DNA of 64,000 nucleotides from Faecalimonas sp. (GTDB lineage: Bacteria; Bacillota; Clostridia; Lachnospirales; Lachnospiraceae). The stretch is from the NCBI GenBank assembly GCA_029264305.1, contig JARICA010000009.1, positions 1-64,000 of the forward strand. Reading direction: 5' to 3'. The notes under the pieces are model-generated. The model was not told the origin of the DNA, did no database searches, and saw only the letters and a list, made by a program, of their open reading frames with translations. Positions 44,365-56,177 of the stretch are shown in pieces (within the stretch, counting starts at the first letter, position 1; the number at the start of each line of letters is the position of its first letter). The position numbers and the translations under genes were made by a program.

Positions 44365-46431
44365 ATGGCACGAAATCTTGTGATTGTAGAATCACCGGCA
44401 AAAGTAAAAACGATTAAAAAATTCTTGGGAAGCAGTTATGTAGTCATGGCATCGAATGGTCATGTTAGAGATTTTCCCAAAAGTCAATTTGGAATTGATG
44501 TGGAGAATGACTTTGAACCGAAATATATTACAATCAGAGGAAAGGGAGAGATTCTTGCCAGTTTAAGAAAGGAAGTAAAGAAAGCGGATAAAGTATATCT
44601 TGCAACTGACCCCGACCGAGAAGGAGAGGCGATTGCATGGCATTTATATGTGGCTTTGAAATTGGAAGGGAAGAAAGTATACCGTATCAGTTTTAACGAG
44701 ATTACAAAGAATGCTGTAAAGTCAGCTATTAAAGAAGCAAGAGAAATCAACATGGATTTAGTTGATGCTCAACAGGCGAGAAGAGCATTAGATAGAATTG
44801 TGGGTTATAGAATTAGTCCTCTTCTTTGGGCGAAGGTAAAGAGAGGACTAAGTGCGGGGAGAGTGCAGTCTGTAGCACTTCGAATTATTGCTGATAGAGA
44901 AGAAGCGATTGATGCTTTTATTCCAGAAGAATATTGGACAATCGATACCGTACTTAATGTTAAGGGAGAAAAACGTCCTCTTATAGCAAAATTCTATGGA
45001 ACAGAAAAACAAAAAATTACAATTCATTCTAAAAAAGAGTTGGATGATATTCTTAAGCAGATAGAAGATGAAGAATATAGGGTAAAAGAAGTAAAGAAAA
45101 GTGAGCGAGTAAAAAAAGCACCCCTTCCATTTACAACGAGTACATTGCAACAGGAAGCATCAAAAGCTTTAAATTTTGCAACGCAGAAAACAATGAGAAT
45201 TGCACAGCAACTGTATGAAGGAATTGATATTAAAGGGCAAGGAACTGTGGGGGTTATTACATATCTTCGTACAGATTCAACAAGAGTTTCGGATGAAGCT
45301 GAAAATAGTGTGAGAGAATATATCGAAAATGTATATGGGAATGAGTTTGTATCTAATGTAGAATTGAAGAAAGAAGAAGGGAAGAAAATTCAGGATGCTC
45401 ATGAGGCAATTCGCCCTACAGATGTAACAAGAACACCAGCAACATTAAAGGAGTCATTAACAAGAGAACAGTTTCGTTTATATCAATTGATATGGAAACG
45501 ATTTGTGGCAAGTAGAATGAAACCGGCAAAATATGAAACTACTTTGGTTAAAATAGGGGCTGGAGACTATAGATTTAATGTTTCTGCATCTAAAATTGTT
45601 TTTGAGGGATTTCGTTCTGTGTATGTTGAGTCAGATGAGGAAAAGACGGAAAATAATGTTCTTGTGAAGACGATAACGGAAGATACAAAATTAACAAAAG
45701 CAGATATAGAAACAAAGCAACACTTTACACAACCACCAGCACATTATACAGAGGCATCTCTAGTAAAAATTTTAGAAGAACTTGGGATTGGACGTCCTAG
45801 TACTTATGCACCAACAATTTCAACGATTATTGCACGTCGTTATGTATCGAAAGAGCAGAAAAATTTATATTTAACAGAAATAGGAGAGGTTGTTAATAAT
45901 ATGATGAAAACATCTTTTCCAAGTATTGTTGATGTTAATTTCACTGCAAATATGGAAGGACTTCTAGATAGAGTAGAAGAAGGTGCTGTAGAGTGGAAAT
46001 CCGTTATTCGTAACTTTTATCCAGACTTAGAAGAGTCAGTAGAAAGAGCTGAAAAAGAGTTGGAAAGTGTTACAATAGAAGATGAAGTTACGGATGTTAT
46101 TTGTGAAGAATGTGGAAGAAACATGGTTATTAAATATGGACCTCATGGTCGTTTTCTTGCATGTCCTGGATTTCCTGAATGTAGAAATACAAAACCTTAC
46201 TTAGAAAAAATAGGTGTACCGTGCCCGAAGTGTGGAAAAGAGATTGTACTTAGAAAGACAAAAAAAGGAAGAAAGTATTACGGATGTGAGGATAATCCAG
46301 AATGTGATTTTATGTCATGGCAAAAACCTTCAAAAGAAAAATGTCCGAAATGCAATGGGTATATGGTAGAAAAAGGGAACAAATTGTTGTGTGGAGATAA
46401 GGAATGTGGTTATATCACAGATAAAAAATAA
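44365..46431 (+). CDS. topA: DNA topoisomerase I
   Basis: Type IA topoisomerase that relaxes negative supercoils. The 688-residue protein has the TOPRIM start VIVESPAKVKTIKKFL (residues 6-21), TDPDREGEAIAWHL near 90, the catalytic tyrosine in GVITYLRTDSTRVS near 297, and PPAHYTEASLVKILEELGIGRPSTYA near 455. Three C4 zinc fingers follow from about 573 (CEECGRNM, CPKCGKEI, CPKCNGYM). A strong GGAGGAAT ribosome site precedes the ATG. It is the third gene of the comM-dprA-topA group, followed by codY. Confidence 0.97.
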   Translation: MARNLVIVESPAKVKTIKKFLGSSYVVMASNGHVRDFPKSQFGIDVENDFEPKYITIRGKGEILASLRKEVKKADKVYLATDPDREGEAIAWHLYVALKLEGKKVYRISFNEITKNAVKSAIKEAREINMDLVDAQQARRALDRIVGYRISPLLWAKVKRGLSAGRVQSVALRIIADREEAIDAFIPEEYWTIDTVLNVKGEKRPLIAKFYGTEKQKITIHSKKELDDILKQIEDEEYRVKEVKKSERVKKAPLPFTTSTLQQEASKALNFATQKTMRIAQQLYEGIDIKGQGTVGVITYLRTDSTRVSDEAENSVREYIENVYGNEFVSNVELKKEEGKKIQDAHEAIRPTDVTRTPATLKESLTREQFRLYQLIWKRFVASRMKPAKYETTLVKIGAGDYRFNVSASKIVFEGFRSVYVESDEEKTENNVLVKTITEDTKLTKADIETKQHFTQPPAHYTEASLVKILEELGIGRPSTYAPTISTIIARRYVSKEQKNLYLTEIGEVVNNMMKTSFPSIVDVNFTANMEGLLDRVEEGAVEWKSVIRNFYPDLEESVERAEKELESVTIEDEVTDVICEECGRNMVIKYGPHGRFLACPGFPECRNTKPYLEKIGVPCPKCGKEIVLRKTKKGRKYYGCEDNPECDFMSWQKPSKEKCPKCNGYMVEKGNKLLCGDKECGYITDKK

Positions 46432-46459
46432 AGAATTAGTAGTTGAATGTGAAAATTTC

Positions 46460-46488
46460 TTGTAAAAAATTGAATTGCATGATAATAT
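46460..46488 (+). promoter_or_regulatory. Predicted sigma-A promoter of codY
   Basis: TTGTAA, 17-base spacer, TAATAT, about 87 bases before the codY ATG. Confidence 0.6.
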
Positions 46489-46574
46489 AGAAAAGTAATA
46501 GAATGTTTATAAGTTTATATATAAAAACATGTAAATCAGTTGATAATAACAAAAAAGATACGGAGGAAAGAAAA

Positions 46575-47357
46575 ATGAGTGTTCAATTATTAGACAAGAC
46601 AAGAAAAATCAATAAACTTCTTCACAATAATAATTCTAGCAAAGTTGTATTTAATGATATTTGTGAAGTGCTAACAGAAATTTTAGACTCCACAGTACTT
46701 GTAATAAGTAAAAAGGGAAAAGTGTTAGGTGTCAGTGAATGTGATGTTGTAATGCCAATTACTGAACTTGTGCAAGAGGAAGTAGGATCATATATTGATT
46801 CCCTTTTAAATGATAGATTATTAAATATTTTATCTACAAAAGAGAATGTAAATTTACAAACGTTAGGTTTTACTCCTGAAATTGTACAAGGATACCAAGC
46901 AATGATTACTCCAATTAATATAGCTGGAGAGAGGCTTGGTACATTATTCATGTATAAAAAAGATGCTTTATATGAAATTGATGATATTATTTTAAGTGAG
47001 TATGGAACGACTGTTGTAGGTCTTGAAATGTTACGTTCTGTAAATGAAGAAAGTGCAGCAGAAACGAGAAAAGAACAAATTGTAAAATCAGCAATTAGCA
47101 CATTATCATTTTCTGAATTAGAAGCGATTGTTCATATTTTTGATGAACTTGAAGGTACAGAAGGAATTTTAGTAGCAAGCAAGATTGCTGATCGTGTTGG
47201 TATTACAAGAAGTGTAATTGTAAATGCACTGAGAAAATTTGAAAGTGCTGGAGTGATTGAATCTCGTTCGTCAGGTATGAAAGGAACTTATATTAAAGTT
47301 ATTAATGATTATGTCTTTGAAGAATTAGAAAAAATCAAAAAGAACAGAAGCAAATAA
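46575..47357 (+). CDS. codY: GTP-sensing transcriptional regulator CodY
   Basis: CodY represses nutrient-limitation genes when GTP and branched-chain amino acids are high. The 260-residue protein has an N-terminal GAF domain (about 1-155; LLDKTRKINKLLHNN, VVFNDICEVLTEILDSTVLV) and a C-terminal winged helix with VASKIADRVGITRSVIVNALRKFESAGVIESRSSGMKG near 203. ATG at 46575 follows CGGAGGAAAG; the longer frame to 46503 has no ribosome site. In window context it could regulate groESL-independent genes such as guaB, but no consensus CodY box is confirmed. Confidence 0.95.
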   Translation: MSVQLLDKTRKINKLLHNNNSSKVVFNDICEVLTEILDSTVLVISKKGKVLGVSECDVVMPITELVQEEVGSYIDSLLNDRLLNILSTKENVNLQTLGFTPEIVQGYQAMITPINIAGERLGTLFMYKKDALYEIDDIILSEYGTTVVGLEMLRSVNEESAAETRKEQIVKSAISTLSFSELEAIVHIFDELEGTEGILVASKIADRVGITRSVIVNALRKFESAGVIESRSSGMKGTYIKVINDYVFEELEKIKKNRSK

Positions 47358-47368
47358 GGAACAGGAGA

Positions 47369-47400
47369 GGGTATCAGAAGTAGACTGATACCCTTGTCTA
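47369..47400 (+). terminator. Intrinsic terminator after codY
   Basis: GGGTATCAG/CTGATACCC, 9-bp perfect arms with a 7-base loop, followed by TTGTCTATT. Confidence 0.85.
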
Positions 47401-47431
47401 TTAGTATGCTAAAAAGAAAAGGAGACTTACT

Positions 47432-47758
47432 ATGGAAATATCGAAGGCGAAAATAAAAATGAAAAAAAGTCTTTTACTGAATAGTGTTGTAGATGAAAAA
47501 ACATATTATTGTGATATTATGAAGTATGATAAAGAAGAAGAAAGCATATATTTGATTTTAAAAGAAGAAAATCTTATGAATATATCGTTAGATAGTATTT
47601 ATGAATGTGTCATTTATCGTGGAAATGTAGGGCTCAAATGTGAAGGACGTATTGAAGAAAGATATGTGAGTCAAGACAAACAGATTGTATGTTTGAGACT
47701 AGAAAAAGGATTTTATAAAATAAATATAAAGTATGTTGACAAAGCAGAAACAGAGTGA
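47432..47758 (+). CDS. Unknown protein upstream of groESL
   Basis: A 108-residue protein with a beta-rich pattern (MKKSLLLNSVVDEKTYYCDIMKYDKEEESIYLILKEEN, then SIYECVIYRGNVGLKCEGRIEERY) resembling the N-terminal YcgR/PilZ-like barrel, though it is too short to contain a PilZ domain proper. AAAAGGAGA precedes the ATG. Its stop overlaps the groES promoter. I do not recognise a firm family. Confidence 0.65.
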   Translation: MEISKAKIKMKKSLLLNSVVDEKTYYCDIMKYDKEEESIYLILKEENLMNISLDSIYECVIYRGNVGLKCEGRIEERYVSQDKQIVCLRLEKGFYKINIKYVDKAETE

Positions 47759-47764
47759 TATTTT
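47736..47764 (+). promoter_or_regulatory. Predicted sigma-A promoter of groESL
   Basis: TTGACA, 17-base spacer, TATTTT. It overlaps the end of the upstream coding region; CIRCE begins 15 bases after the -10 box. Confidence 0.85.
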
Positions 47765-47778
47765 ATTACTAGAGCGAT

Positions 47779-47805
47779 TTAGCACTCGCTTTAATTGAGT
47801 GCTAA
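47779..47805. promoter_or_regulatory. CIRCE element, HrcA operator
   Basis: TTAGCACTC, 9-base spacer, GAGTGCTAA: a perfect match to the CIRCE consensus bound by the heat-shock repressor HrcA. It lies between promoter and groES start. Confidence 0.98.
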
Positions 47806-47838
47806 TAACATGAAACCATTATTCAAGGAGGAATTGAC

Positions 47839-48123
47839 ATGAAATTAGTACCATTAGGAGACAGAGTTGTATTAAAACAGTTAATAGCAGAAGAAACAAC
47901 AAAATCTGGAATTGTTTTACCAGGACAAACAAAGGAAAAGCCACAACAAGCAGAAGTTATTGCAGTAGGACCAGGTGGAATTGTAGATGGAAAAGACGTG
48001 GTTATGCAAGTTTCGGTAGGAGATAAAGTAATCTATTCTAAATATGCAGGGACAGAAGTAGAATTAGAGGATGAAGAATATATTGTAGTAAAACAGAATG
48101 ATATTTTGGCAGTAATTAAATAG
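47839..48123 (+). CDS. groES: Co-chaperonin GroES
   Basis: The 10-kDa lid of the GroEL folding chamber. The 94-residue protein has LVPLGDRVVLKQLIAEETTKSGIVLPGQTKEKPQ (residues 3-36, including the mobile loop) and the C-terminal YIVVKQNDILAVIK. AAGGAGGA precedes the ATG. It is controlled by CIRCE and translated with groEL 30 bases downstream. Confidence 0.98.
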   Translation: MKLVPLGDRVVLKQLIAEETTKSGIVLPGQTKEKPQQAEVIAVGPGGIVDGKDVVMQVSVGDKVIYSKYAGTEVELEDEEYIVVKQNDILAVIK

Positions 48124-48129
48124 TATTGA

Positions 48130-49776
<1,647 letters not shown>

Positions 49777-49803
49777 ATTAATAGAGGCATATTTTAACAA
49801 AAA

Positions 49804-49843
49804 GTCTACCTCAGATATTTTTATCTGAGGTAGACATTTTTTG
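49804..49843 (+). terminator. Intrinsic terminator after groEL
   Basis: GTCTACCTCAGATA and TATCTGAGGTAGAC are perfect 14-bp arms with a TTTT loop, followed by ATTTTTTG. Confidence 0.97.
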
Positions 49844-49890
49844 TTCCGATGTGATACAATAATAAGAACATCAGAATATGGAGGAAAGAT

Positions 49891-50379
49891 ATGAATGATT
49901 TTTACACAGAACAATTGGTAAAACGAAAAACTACAGGAAAGGTAATGCTTGCAAAGGCAGCATTGATTATTCTTACATTGTTATCACTTGTACTTTTGCT
50001 GAAAGTTCCGTTTGCATTTATTCTGACGGCTGTATTGATTGCAATAGATATACTTTTCTTTAGAAATATGGATTTAGAATATGAATATTTATTCGTAAAT
50101 GGAGAATTAGATGTAGATAAAATCACAGCACGTTCAAAGAGAAAAACAGTTTTTTCTACTAATTTGGAGGAATTGGAACTTCTTGCACCAACAGGTTCAA
50201 GCGAACTTCGACTAGTACAAGCGGAGAAAACTTATAATTTTAGCAGTATGGTACAAGATCGAAAAACATATGAATTAATTGTTTCTCAAAAAGGCCAAAA
50301 GATAAAGGTGATTTTTGAGCCAAATGATACCATTTTAAATGGGTTCAAAACACTCGCATCAAGAAAAGTCATTATTTAG
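49891..50379 (+). CDS. DUF6106-like membrane protein
   Basis: A 162-residue protein: cytoplasmic N terminus MNDFYTEQLVKRKTTGK, two close transmembrane helices (about 20-38 and 42-58), then a soluble domain with YEYLFVNGELDVDKITARSKRKT and FSTNLEELELLAP. It matches the pattern of DUF6106 proteins common in Lachnospiraceae. Function is unknown. ATGGAGGAAAG precedes the ATG. Confidence 0.8.
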   Translation: MNDFYTEQLVKRKTTGKVMLAKAALIILTLLSLVLLLKVPFAFILTAVLIAIDILFFRNMDLEYEYLFVNGELDVDKITARSKRKTVFSTNLEELELLAPTGSSELRLVQAEKTYNFSSMVQDRKTYELIVSQKGQKIKVIFEPNDTILNGFKTLASRKVII

Positions 50380-50381
50380 TC

Positions 50382-50410
50382 TTGACAGAAGGAAAAGTTT
50401 TATGTAATAT
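50382..50410 (+). promoter_or_regulatory. Predicted sigma-A promoter of guaB
   Basis: TTGACA, 17-base spacer, TAATAT with an extended TG before it, about 100 bases upstream of guaB. Confidence 0.75.
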
Positions 50411-50437
50411 AACACTACCTTATAAAAAAAGATATAT

Positions 50438-51967
<1,530 letters not shown>

Positions 51968-51983
51968 AAATAAGATAAGAAAT

Positions 51984-52020
51984 GGAGCGTATCATCTTGA
52001 AGTGATATGCTCTATTTTTT
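51984..52020 (+). terminator. Intrinsic terminator after guaB
   Basis: GGAGCGTATCA pairs with TGATATGCTCT (two wobbles), 8-base loop, followed by ATTTTTTT. Confidence 0.9.
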
Positions 52021-52140
52021 TACAATATAGATATGGAAAAAGTAAGGAATAATCTTAAGAAATTTGTAAGCAAATTTTCACCAAAAATGAATAAAAGTAT
52101 GCTAGAATTGCACTTAGTAAAAATGAGGAAGATACAAAAG

Positions 52141-52815
52141 ATGAAAAAGAGACGAATGACAAAGCGAAAACGAAAAAGAAAAATACAATTATACACAAGG
52201 ATGGGAATTGGACTTCTGGTTCTGATTCTAGTGGGATTAAGTATAATGAAAATATTTCGTTTTGGAGTGTTTAGTAGTGAGGCGAAGTATGTTGAAGAAG
52301 TAGGAAAAGAAATTGATAAAAATAAGCCTGATATAGATGTGCAGTTACTTACGCCAAATATGTATTCAAGGCCCGGAACGAATACTCAGAAAATAAAAGG
52401 AATTGTAATCCACTATACGGCAAATCCTGGATCGACTGCAGTACAGAATAGAAATTATTTTGAGGGCTTAAAAGATAGCCATCAGACAAAGGCAAGTAGT
52501 CATTTTGTTGTTGGAATAAAAGGCGAAATTGTACAGTGTGTACCTACATGGGAAGAAGCATATGCATCAAATACACGTAATAAAGATACGATTTCTATTG
52601 AAACATGTCATAAAAATTCTGATGGGAAATATACTCGGCAAACATACAAATCTATGGTACAATTAACTGCATGGTTATGTAAAAAATTTGATTTAACGGA
52701 AAAAGATGTGATACGCCATTATGATATTACAGGGAAAAATTGTCCCAAATATTTTGTGGAAGATGAAAAAGCATGGAAAAAGTTTAAGCAAGATGTTAGA
52801 AATGCAATGAACTAA
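52141..52815 (+). CDS. N-acetylmuramoyl-L-alanine amidase (Amidase_2)
   Basis: A 224-residue cell-wall amidase with one N-terminal transmembrane helix (about 20-40) after a very basic tail (KKRRMTKRKRKRK). The zinc ligands are visible in GIVIHYTANPGSTA, SIETCHKNSDGKY and IRHYDITGKNCPKYF, and KASSHFVVG forms the substrate loop. These enzymes cut the amide between MurNAc and L-Ala. ATG at 52141 is chosen because GAGGAAG lies 10 bases before it; the longer frame to 52033 has no ribosome site and begins within 13 bases of the guaB terminator. Confidence 0.88.
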   Translation: MKKRRMTKRKRKRKIQLYTRMGIGLLVLILVGLSIMKIFRFGVFSSEAKYVEEVGKEIDKNKPDIDVQLLTPNMYSRPGTNTQKIKGIVIHYTANPGSTAVQNRNYFEGLKDSHQTKASSHFVVGIKGEIVQCVPTWEEAYASNTRNKDTISIETCHKNSDGKYTRQTYKSMVQLTAWLCKKFDLTEKDVIRHYDITGKNCPKYFVEDEKAWKKFKQDVRNAMN

Positions 52816-52841
52816 TCAATTGGTCGAAGAGAAGGGAATAT

Positions 52842-53810
52842 ATGAAAGAATATGATGTAATTGCAATGGGAGAATTGTTGATTGATTTTACAATGAATGG
52901 AAAAAATGAAAGAGGAAATACTATTTTTGAAGCTTGCCCAGGGGGAGCACCGTGTAATGTACTTGCGATGTTGAGTAAGTTAGGAAGAAAGACGTCATTT
53001 TTAGGTAAAGTCGGACAAGATTTCTTTGGTAGACAGTTGAGAAATAGATTAAAAGATGTAGGGATTGATACTTCGTGTTTATATGAGGATAAACTTGTGC
53101 CTACGACCCTTGCTTTTGTGCATACTCTCATGGAAGGTGATAGAGAATTTTCTTTTTATAGAAATCCAGGTGCAGATATGATGCTTGTGGAGGAAGAAGT
53201 TTTTGAAGAATATATTTGTCAAGCAAAGGTATTTCACTTTGGCACTCTTTCTATGACTCATGAGAAAGTTAAGAGGGCAACAAAAAAAGCAGTAGAGTTG
53301 GCAAAGAAAAACGGATTATTAATTACCTTTGATCCTAATTTACGCTCTCCTTTATGGGAAAGTTTGGAAGATGCAAAAGAGCAAATGAATTATGGCTTTT
53401 TAAAATGTGATGTCTTAAAAATTTCGGATAATGAATTACAGTTTGTATCTGGAAAAGAAAATTATAATGAGGGGATAAAGTGTCTACAAGAGAAATATAA
53501 AATCCCACTTATTTTTTTAACTCTTGGTAAAGGAGGAAGTCGAGCATATTATCGGAACATATGTGTAGAAGAAAAGGCGTATAATGTGCCAACGGTAGAT
53601 ACAACTGGAGCAGGGGATACATTTTGTGGAAATGTTATACATTATGTATTGCAATATGGAATAGAAAATCTTACGGAGAAGAAACTTCGTGAAATACTTA
53701 CTTTTGCGAACAGTGCAGCAGCAATAGTAACAACTCGAAAAGGAGCACTTTGTTCTATGCCAACGCAGCAGGAGATATTAGAATTAATAAAGAAAGAGAA
53801 AAGGATATAG
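52842..53810 (+). CDS. PfkB-family sugar kinase, probable fructokinase
   Basis: A 322-residue ribokinase-family kinase. The N-terminal GELLIDF, the substrate loop GGAPCNVLAMLSKLG near 38, FLGKVGQDFFG near 55 and the C-terminal anion-hole motif TTGAGDTFCGNVIHYVL near 258 with catalytic Asp are present. The sequence ACPGGAPCNVA-type loop is that of fructokinases. No PTS or invertase gene is nearby, so the substrate is inferred. The next gene starts two bases after its stop. Confidence 0.88.
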   Translation: MKEYDVIAMGELLIDFTMNGKNERGNTIFEACPGGAPCNVLAMLSKLGRKTSFLGKVGQDFFGRQLRNRLKDVGIDTSCLYEDKLVPTTLAFVHTLMEGDREFSFYRNPGADMMLVEEEVFEEYICQAKVFHFGTLSMTHEKVKRATKKAVELAKKNGLLITFDPNLRSPLWESLEDAKEQMNYGFLKCDVLKISDNELQFVSGKENYNEGIKCLQEKYKIPLIFLTLGKGGSRAYYRNICVEEKAYNVPTVDTTGAGDTFCGNVIHYVLQYGIENLTEKKLREILTFANSAAAIVTTRKGALCSMPTQQEILELIKKEKRI

Positions 53811-53812
53811 AG

Positions 53813-54313
53813 ATGTTTGAAAAATTTTTCCCGGATGCTTATAAAGCATCCACATATATTATTGAATTTGAAGAGTTATATAAAGAAGGGTATAGAGGAT
53901 TAATATTTGATATAGATAATACGCTTGTACCGCATGGAAAGCCAGCTGATGATAGAGCAAAAAAATTGTTTTCCCGTTTAAGGGAAATAGGATTTAAATG
54001 TTGTCTTTTATCTAATAATAAAGAAGAGCGAGTAAAGAAATTTAATGAAGAGATTGGGGTAAATTACATTTATAATGCTCACAAACCTTCTAAAAAAAAT
54101 TATAAGAAGGCAATGGAACTTATGGGAACAGATGTGCATAATACAATATTTATAGGGGATCAATTGTTTACTGATGTATATGGGGCAAAACGTACTGGAA
54201 TACGAAATATTTTGGTAAAACCAATTCATCCTAAAGAAGAAATACAGATTGTTTTAAAGAGATATTTAGAAAAAATAGTATTATATTTCTATAAGAAAGA
54301 GCGTAAAAAGTAA
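53813..54313 (+). CDS. yqeG: YqeG family HAD-IIIA phosphatase
   Basis: A 166-residue HAD-superfamily hydrolase. The motif I is FDIDNTLVPHGKPAD near 31, motif II LLSNNKEERV near 66, and the late motif FIGDQLFTDVYGAKRTG near 117. YqeG-type proteins are related to phosphatidylglycerophosphatase of the PGP family and may act with PgsA; the in vivo substrate is not settled. The start at 53813 is given by the family start MFEKFFPDAY. It overlaps the end of the kinase frame only in the longer, rejected reading. Confidence 0.9.
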   Translation: MFEKFFPDAYKASTYIIEFEELYKEGYRGLIFDIDNTLVPHGKPADDRAKKLFSRLREIGFKCCLLSNNKEERVKKFNEEIGVNYIYNAHKPSKKNYKKAMELMGTDVHNTIFIGDQLFTDVYGAKRTGIRNILVKPIHPKEEIQIVLKRYLEKIVLYFYKKERKK

Positions 54314-54320
54314 AAAAAGG

Positions 54321-54349
54321 TTGAAAAACTGTGAAAATTATTATAGAAT
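54321..54349 (+). promoter_or_regulatory. Predicted promoter of efp
   Basis: TTGAAA, 17-base spacer, TAGAAT, about 58 bases before the efp ATG. Confidence 0.55.
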
Positions 54350-54406
54350 TATATGCAGTAAAAAGAAATGGCATATGTCTTAGACATACTATTAAGGAGG
54401 ATTATA

Positions 54407-54964
54407 ATGATTTCAGCAGGAGATTTTAGAAATGGTGTTACTCTTGAAATTGAAGGGAACATTTATCAGATTTTAGAATTTCAACATGTAAAACCTGGAA
54501 AGGGTGCAGCGTTTGTAAGAACAAAATTAAAAAATATTATCAGTGGAGGAATTGTTGAAAAAACATTTAGACCAACTGAAAAATTCCCTAAAGCACATAT
54601 CGAAAGAAAAGATATGCAGTATTTATACACAGATGGTGAATTATATCACTTTATGGATGTAGAAACATATGATCAGATTGCATTGAACGAAGAAACAATC
54701 GGTGATGCACTTAAATTTGTAAAAGAAAATGAAATGGTTAAAATCTGTTCACATAATGGAAATGTGTTTGCAGTAGAACCACCATTATTTGTAGAACTTC
54801 AGATTACAGATACAGAACCTGGATTTAAAGGCGATACAGCACAAGGTGCTACAAAACCTGCTACAGTTGAAACAGGAGCTGTTGTATATGTACCATTATT
54901 TGTTGAACAGGGAGATGTTCTTAAGATTGATACACGTACAGGGGAATACTTATCAAGAGTATAA
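54407..54964 (+). CDS. efp: Elongation factor P
   Basis: EF-P relieves ribosome stalling at polyproline. The 185-residue protein has the KOW-like N-terminal domain ([35 protein letters not shown], whose Lys near residue 32 is the modification site in other bacteria), and two OB-fold domains ending in [27 protein letters not shown] at 54407 follows AAGGAGGATT; the frame back to 54368 has none. Length is standard. Confidence 0.97.
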   Translation: MISAGDFRNGVTLEIEGNIYQILEFQHVKPGKGAAFVRTKLKNIISGGIVEKTFRPTEKFPKAHIERKDMQYLYTDGELYHFMDVETYDQIALNEETIGDALKFVKENEMVKICSHNGNVFAVEPPLFVELQITDTEPGFKGDTAQGATKPATVETGAVVYVPLFVEQGDVLKIDTRTGEYLSRV

Positions 54965-55008
54965 TAAAAGTGGAGAATATGATTTATTCACACTATAGGT
55001 TAATAGTT

Positions 55009-55042
55009 GGGGTGGGATTTTAAAAATCCTACTCCATTTTTT
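55009..55042 (+). terminator. Intrinsic terminator after efp
   Basis: GGGGTGGGATTTT pairs with AAATCCTACTCC (one wobble), short loop, followed by ATTTTTTC. Confidence 0.9.
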
Positions 55043-55122
55043 CGTTTGAAGGTATTATATGTGCACTTCTTAGTGTCTAGGGTGATAACTGGAACTGGGA
55101 AGTGTTTTTTATTATAAATAAA

Positions 55123-55167
55123 ACTGTTGAGATAGATGATAAATTTAAAATCATCTACCCCAACAGT
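55123..55167 (-). terminator. Long hairpin, probable terminator of the minus-strand gene
   Basis: ACTGTTGAGATAGATGAT and ATCATCTACCCCAACAGT form 18-bp arms with two mismatches and a 9-base loop. On the minus strand it is followed by TTTTATTTATAATAAAAAA. A further weak hairpin, CACTTC/GAAGTG with TTTTTT, lies at 55064-55110. Confidence 0.7.
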
Positions 55168-55187
55168 TAGTATAGAGCCCATTTTTA

Positions 55188-55967
55188 TTATTTTTGGTTG
55201 TCATAAAAGTGATAAGATTGAAGCTTATCTTCAACGAAAATAGCTGAAAAATATTGTTTTGAATTTGAGTCTTTCCATATGTATAATTTACTTATTATTC
55301 CATCTTGTAAAGATTCGGATAATAACGATCCTTCATTTCCAAGAAGGGAAATTATTTCGTTATAAGTCATATCGAATTTGAATTCTTTTTTTATTTTATC
55401 TGTAAAATCTACAGATTTAACAGATGAACTGTCTGTTTTGGAAATGCTAATCAACTTTTCGTCTTGAAAAGAAAGGAGAACCGTTCCTTTTCCATTTTCG
55501 GTTGCCCATTGATAACGTTTTGCTGGGATTTTGTTAGAGTCAACTTCTAAAAGTTTGTTTCCTTCGTTACGAATAAGATCTTTTACTTCTTCGTAAGTCA
55601 TTCCGGTTTTTAATTGTTCTAACGCATCAGATGAAATCGTATTTTTTACAATTACTGTATTAGCGACAGTTTTATTTTCGGTTTTCTTTTGCATAAACGA
55701 TTTATTCAAAAGAAAGATAGAAATTCCAACTAAAAACAATAAGAGCAGTAAAATGGTAATTAAAATTTTAGTTTTTCTTCGTTTTTTTGCCCGATGCGAT
55801 GAACTTCTATGAGTAGGCTTTGCTAATACTTTCTGTTCTCCTAAGTTTCTTTTTATTTTACAACTGTAACAATAAGCGTATTTATGGTAAATTGGATTTC
55901 CGTAAATATCTGTATCTACTTTTATGTTCTTGATTTTCATTTCTGAGCCACAACGCGAACATTTCAT
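55188..55967 (-). CDS. Zinc-ribbon membrane protein with DUF3862-like repeats
   Basis: A 259-residue protein. A zinc ribbon opens it (CSRCGSEM near 3 and CYSCKIK near 33), then a basic stretch, one transmembrane helix (about 68-90) and an extracellular part with two tandem DUF3862/BLIP-like repeats: LEQLKTGMTYEEVKDLIRNEGNKLLEVDS and FKFDMTYNEIISLLGNEGSLLSESLQ, each ending in an aromatic W (YQWATENGKG, YIWKDSNSKQ). Function is unknown; such repeats are protein-inhibitor or envelope-sensor folds. AAAGGAGGAAAAG precedes the ATG. A CATACAGTATG palindrome lies in the upstream gap near 55992-56002. Confidence 0.8.
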   Translation of the reverse strand: MKCSRCGSEMKIKNIKVDTDIYGNPIYHKYAYCYSCKIKRNLGEQKVLAKPTHRSSSHRAKKRRKTKILITILLLLLFLVGISIFLLNKSFMQKKTENKTVANTVIVKNTISSDALEQLKTGMTYEEVKDLIRNEGNKLLEVDSNKIPAKRYQWATENGKGTVLLSFQDEKLISISKTDSSSVKSVDFTDKIKKEFKFDMTYNEIISLLGNEGSLLSESLQDGIISKLYIWKDSNSKQYFSAIFVEDKLQSYHFYDNQK

Positions 55968-56177
55968 TTTCTTTTCCTCCTTTGATTATGTCATACAGTA
56001 TGTATTATAGCGAAGATAGAAAAAGAATGCGAGTAAAAAAATAAAAAGTATTGCAAAAAAGATTATATTCTCCTATAATAGAAATACATAATATTCTATT
56101 ATTCAAATCAAAGATGCACTTCGCATCATGTTCGCCTAATAATAACAAAAGATGGACTGCAAGGAGGAGAAAAAAGC

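Noticed and set aside
46441-46574. CodY autoregulatory box upstream of codY
   Set aside because: The region is AT-rich and has partial similarity only; no convincing match to AATTTTCWGAAAATT was found.
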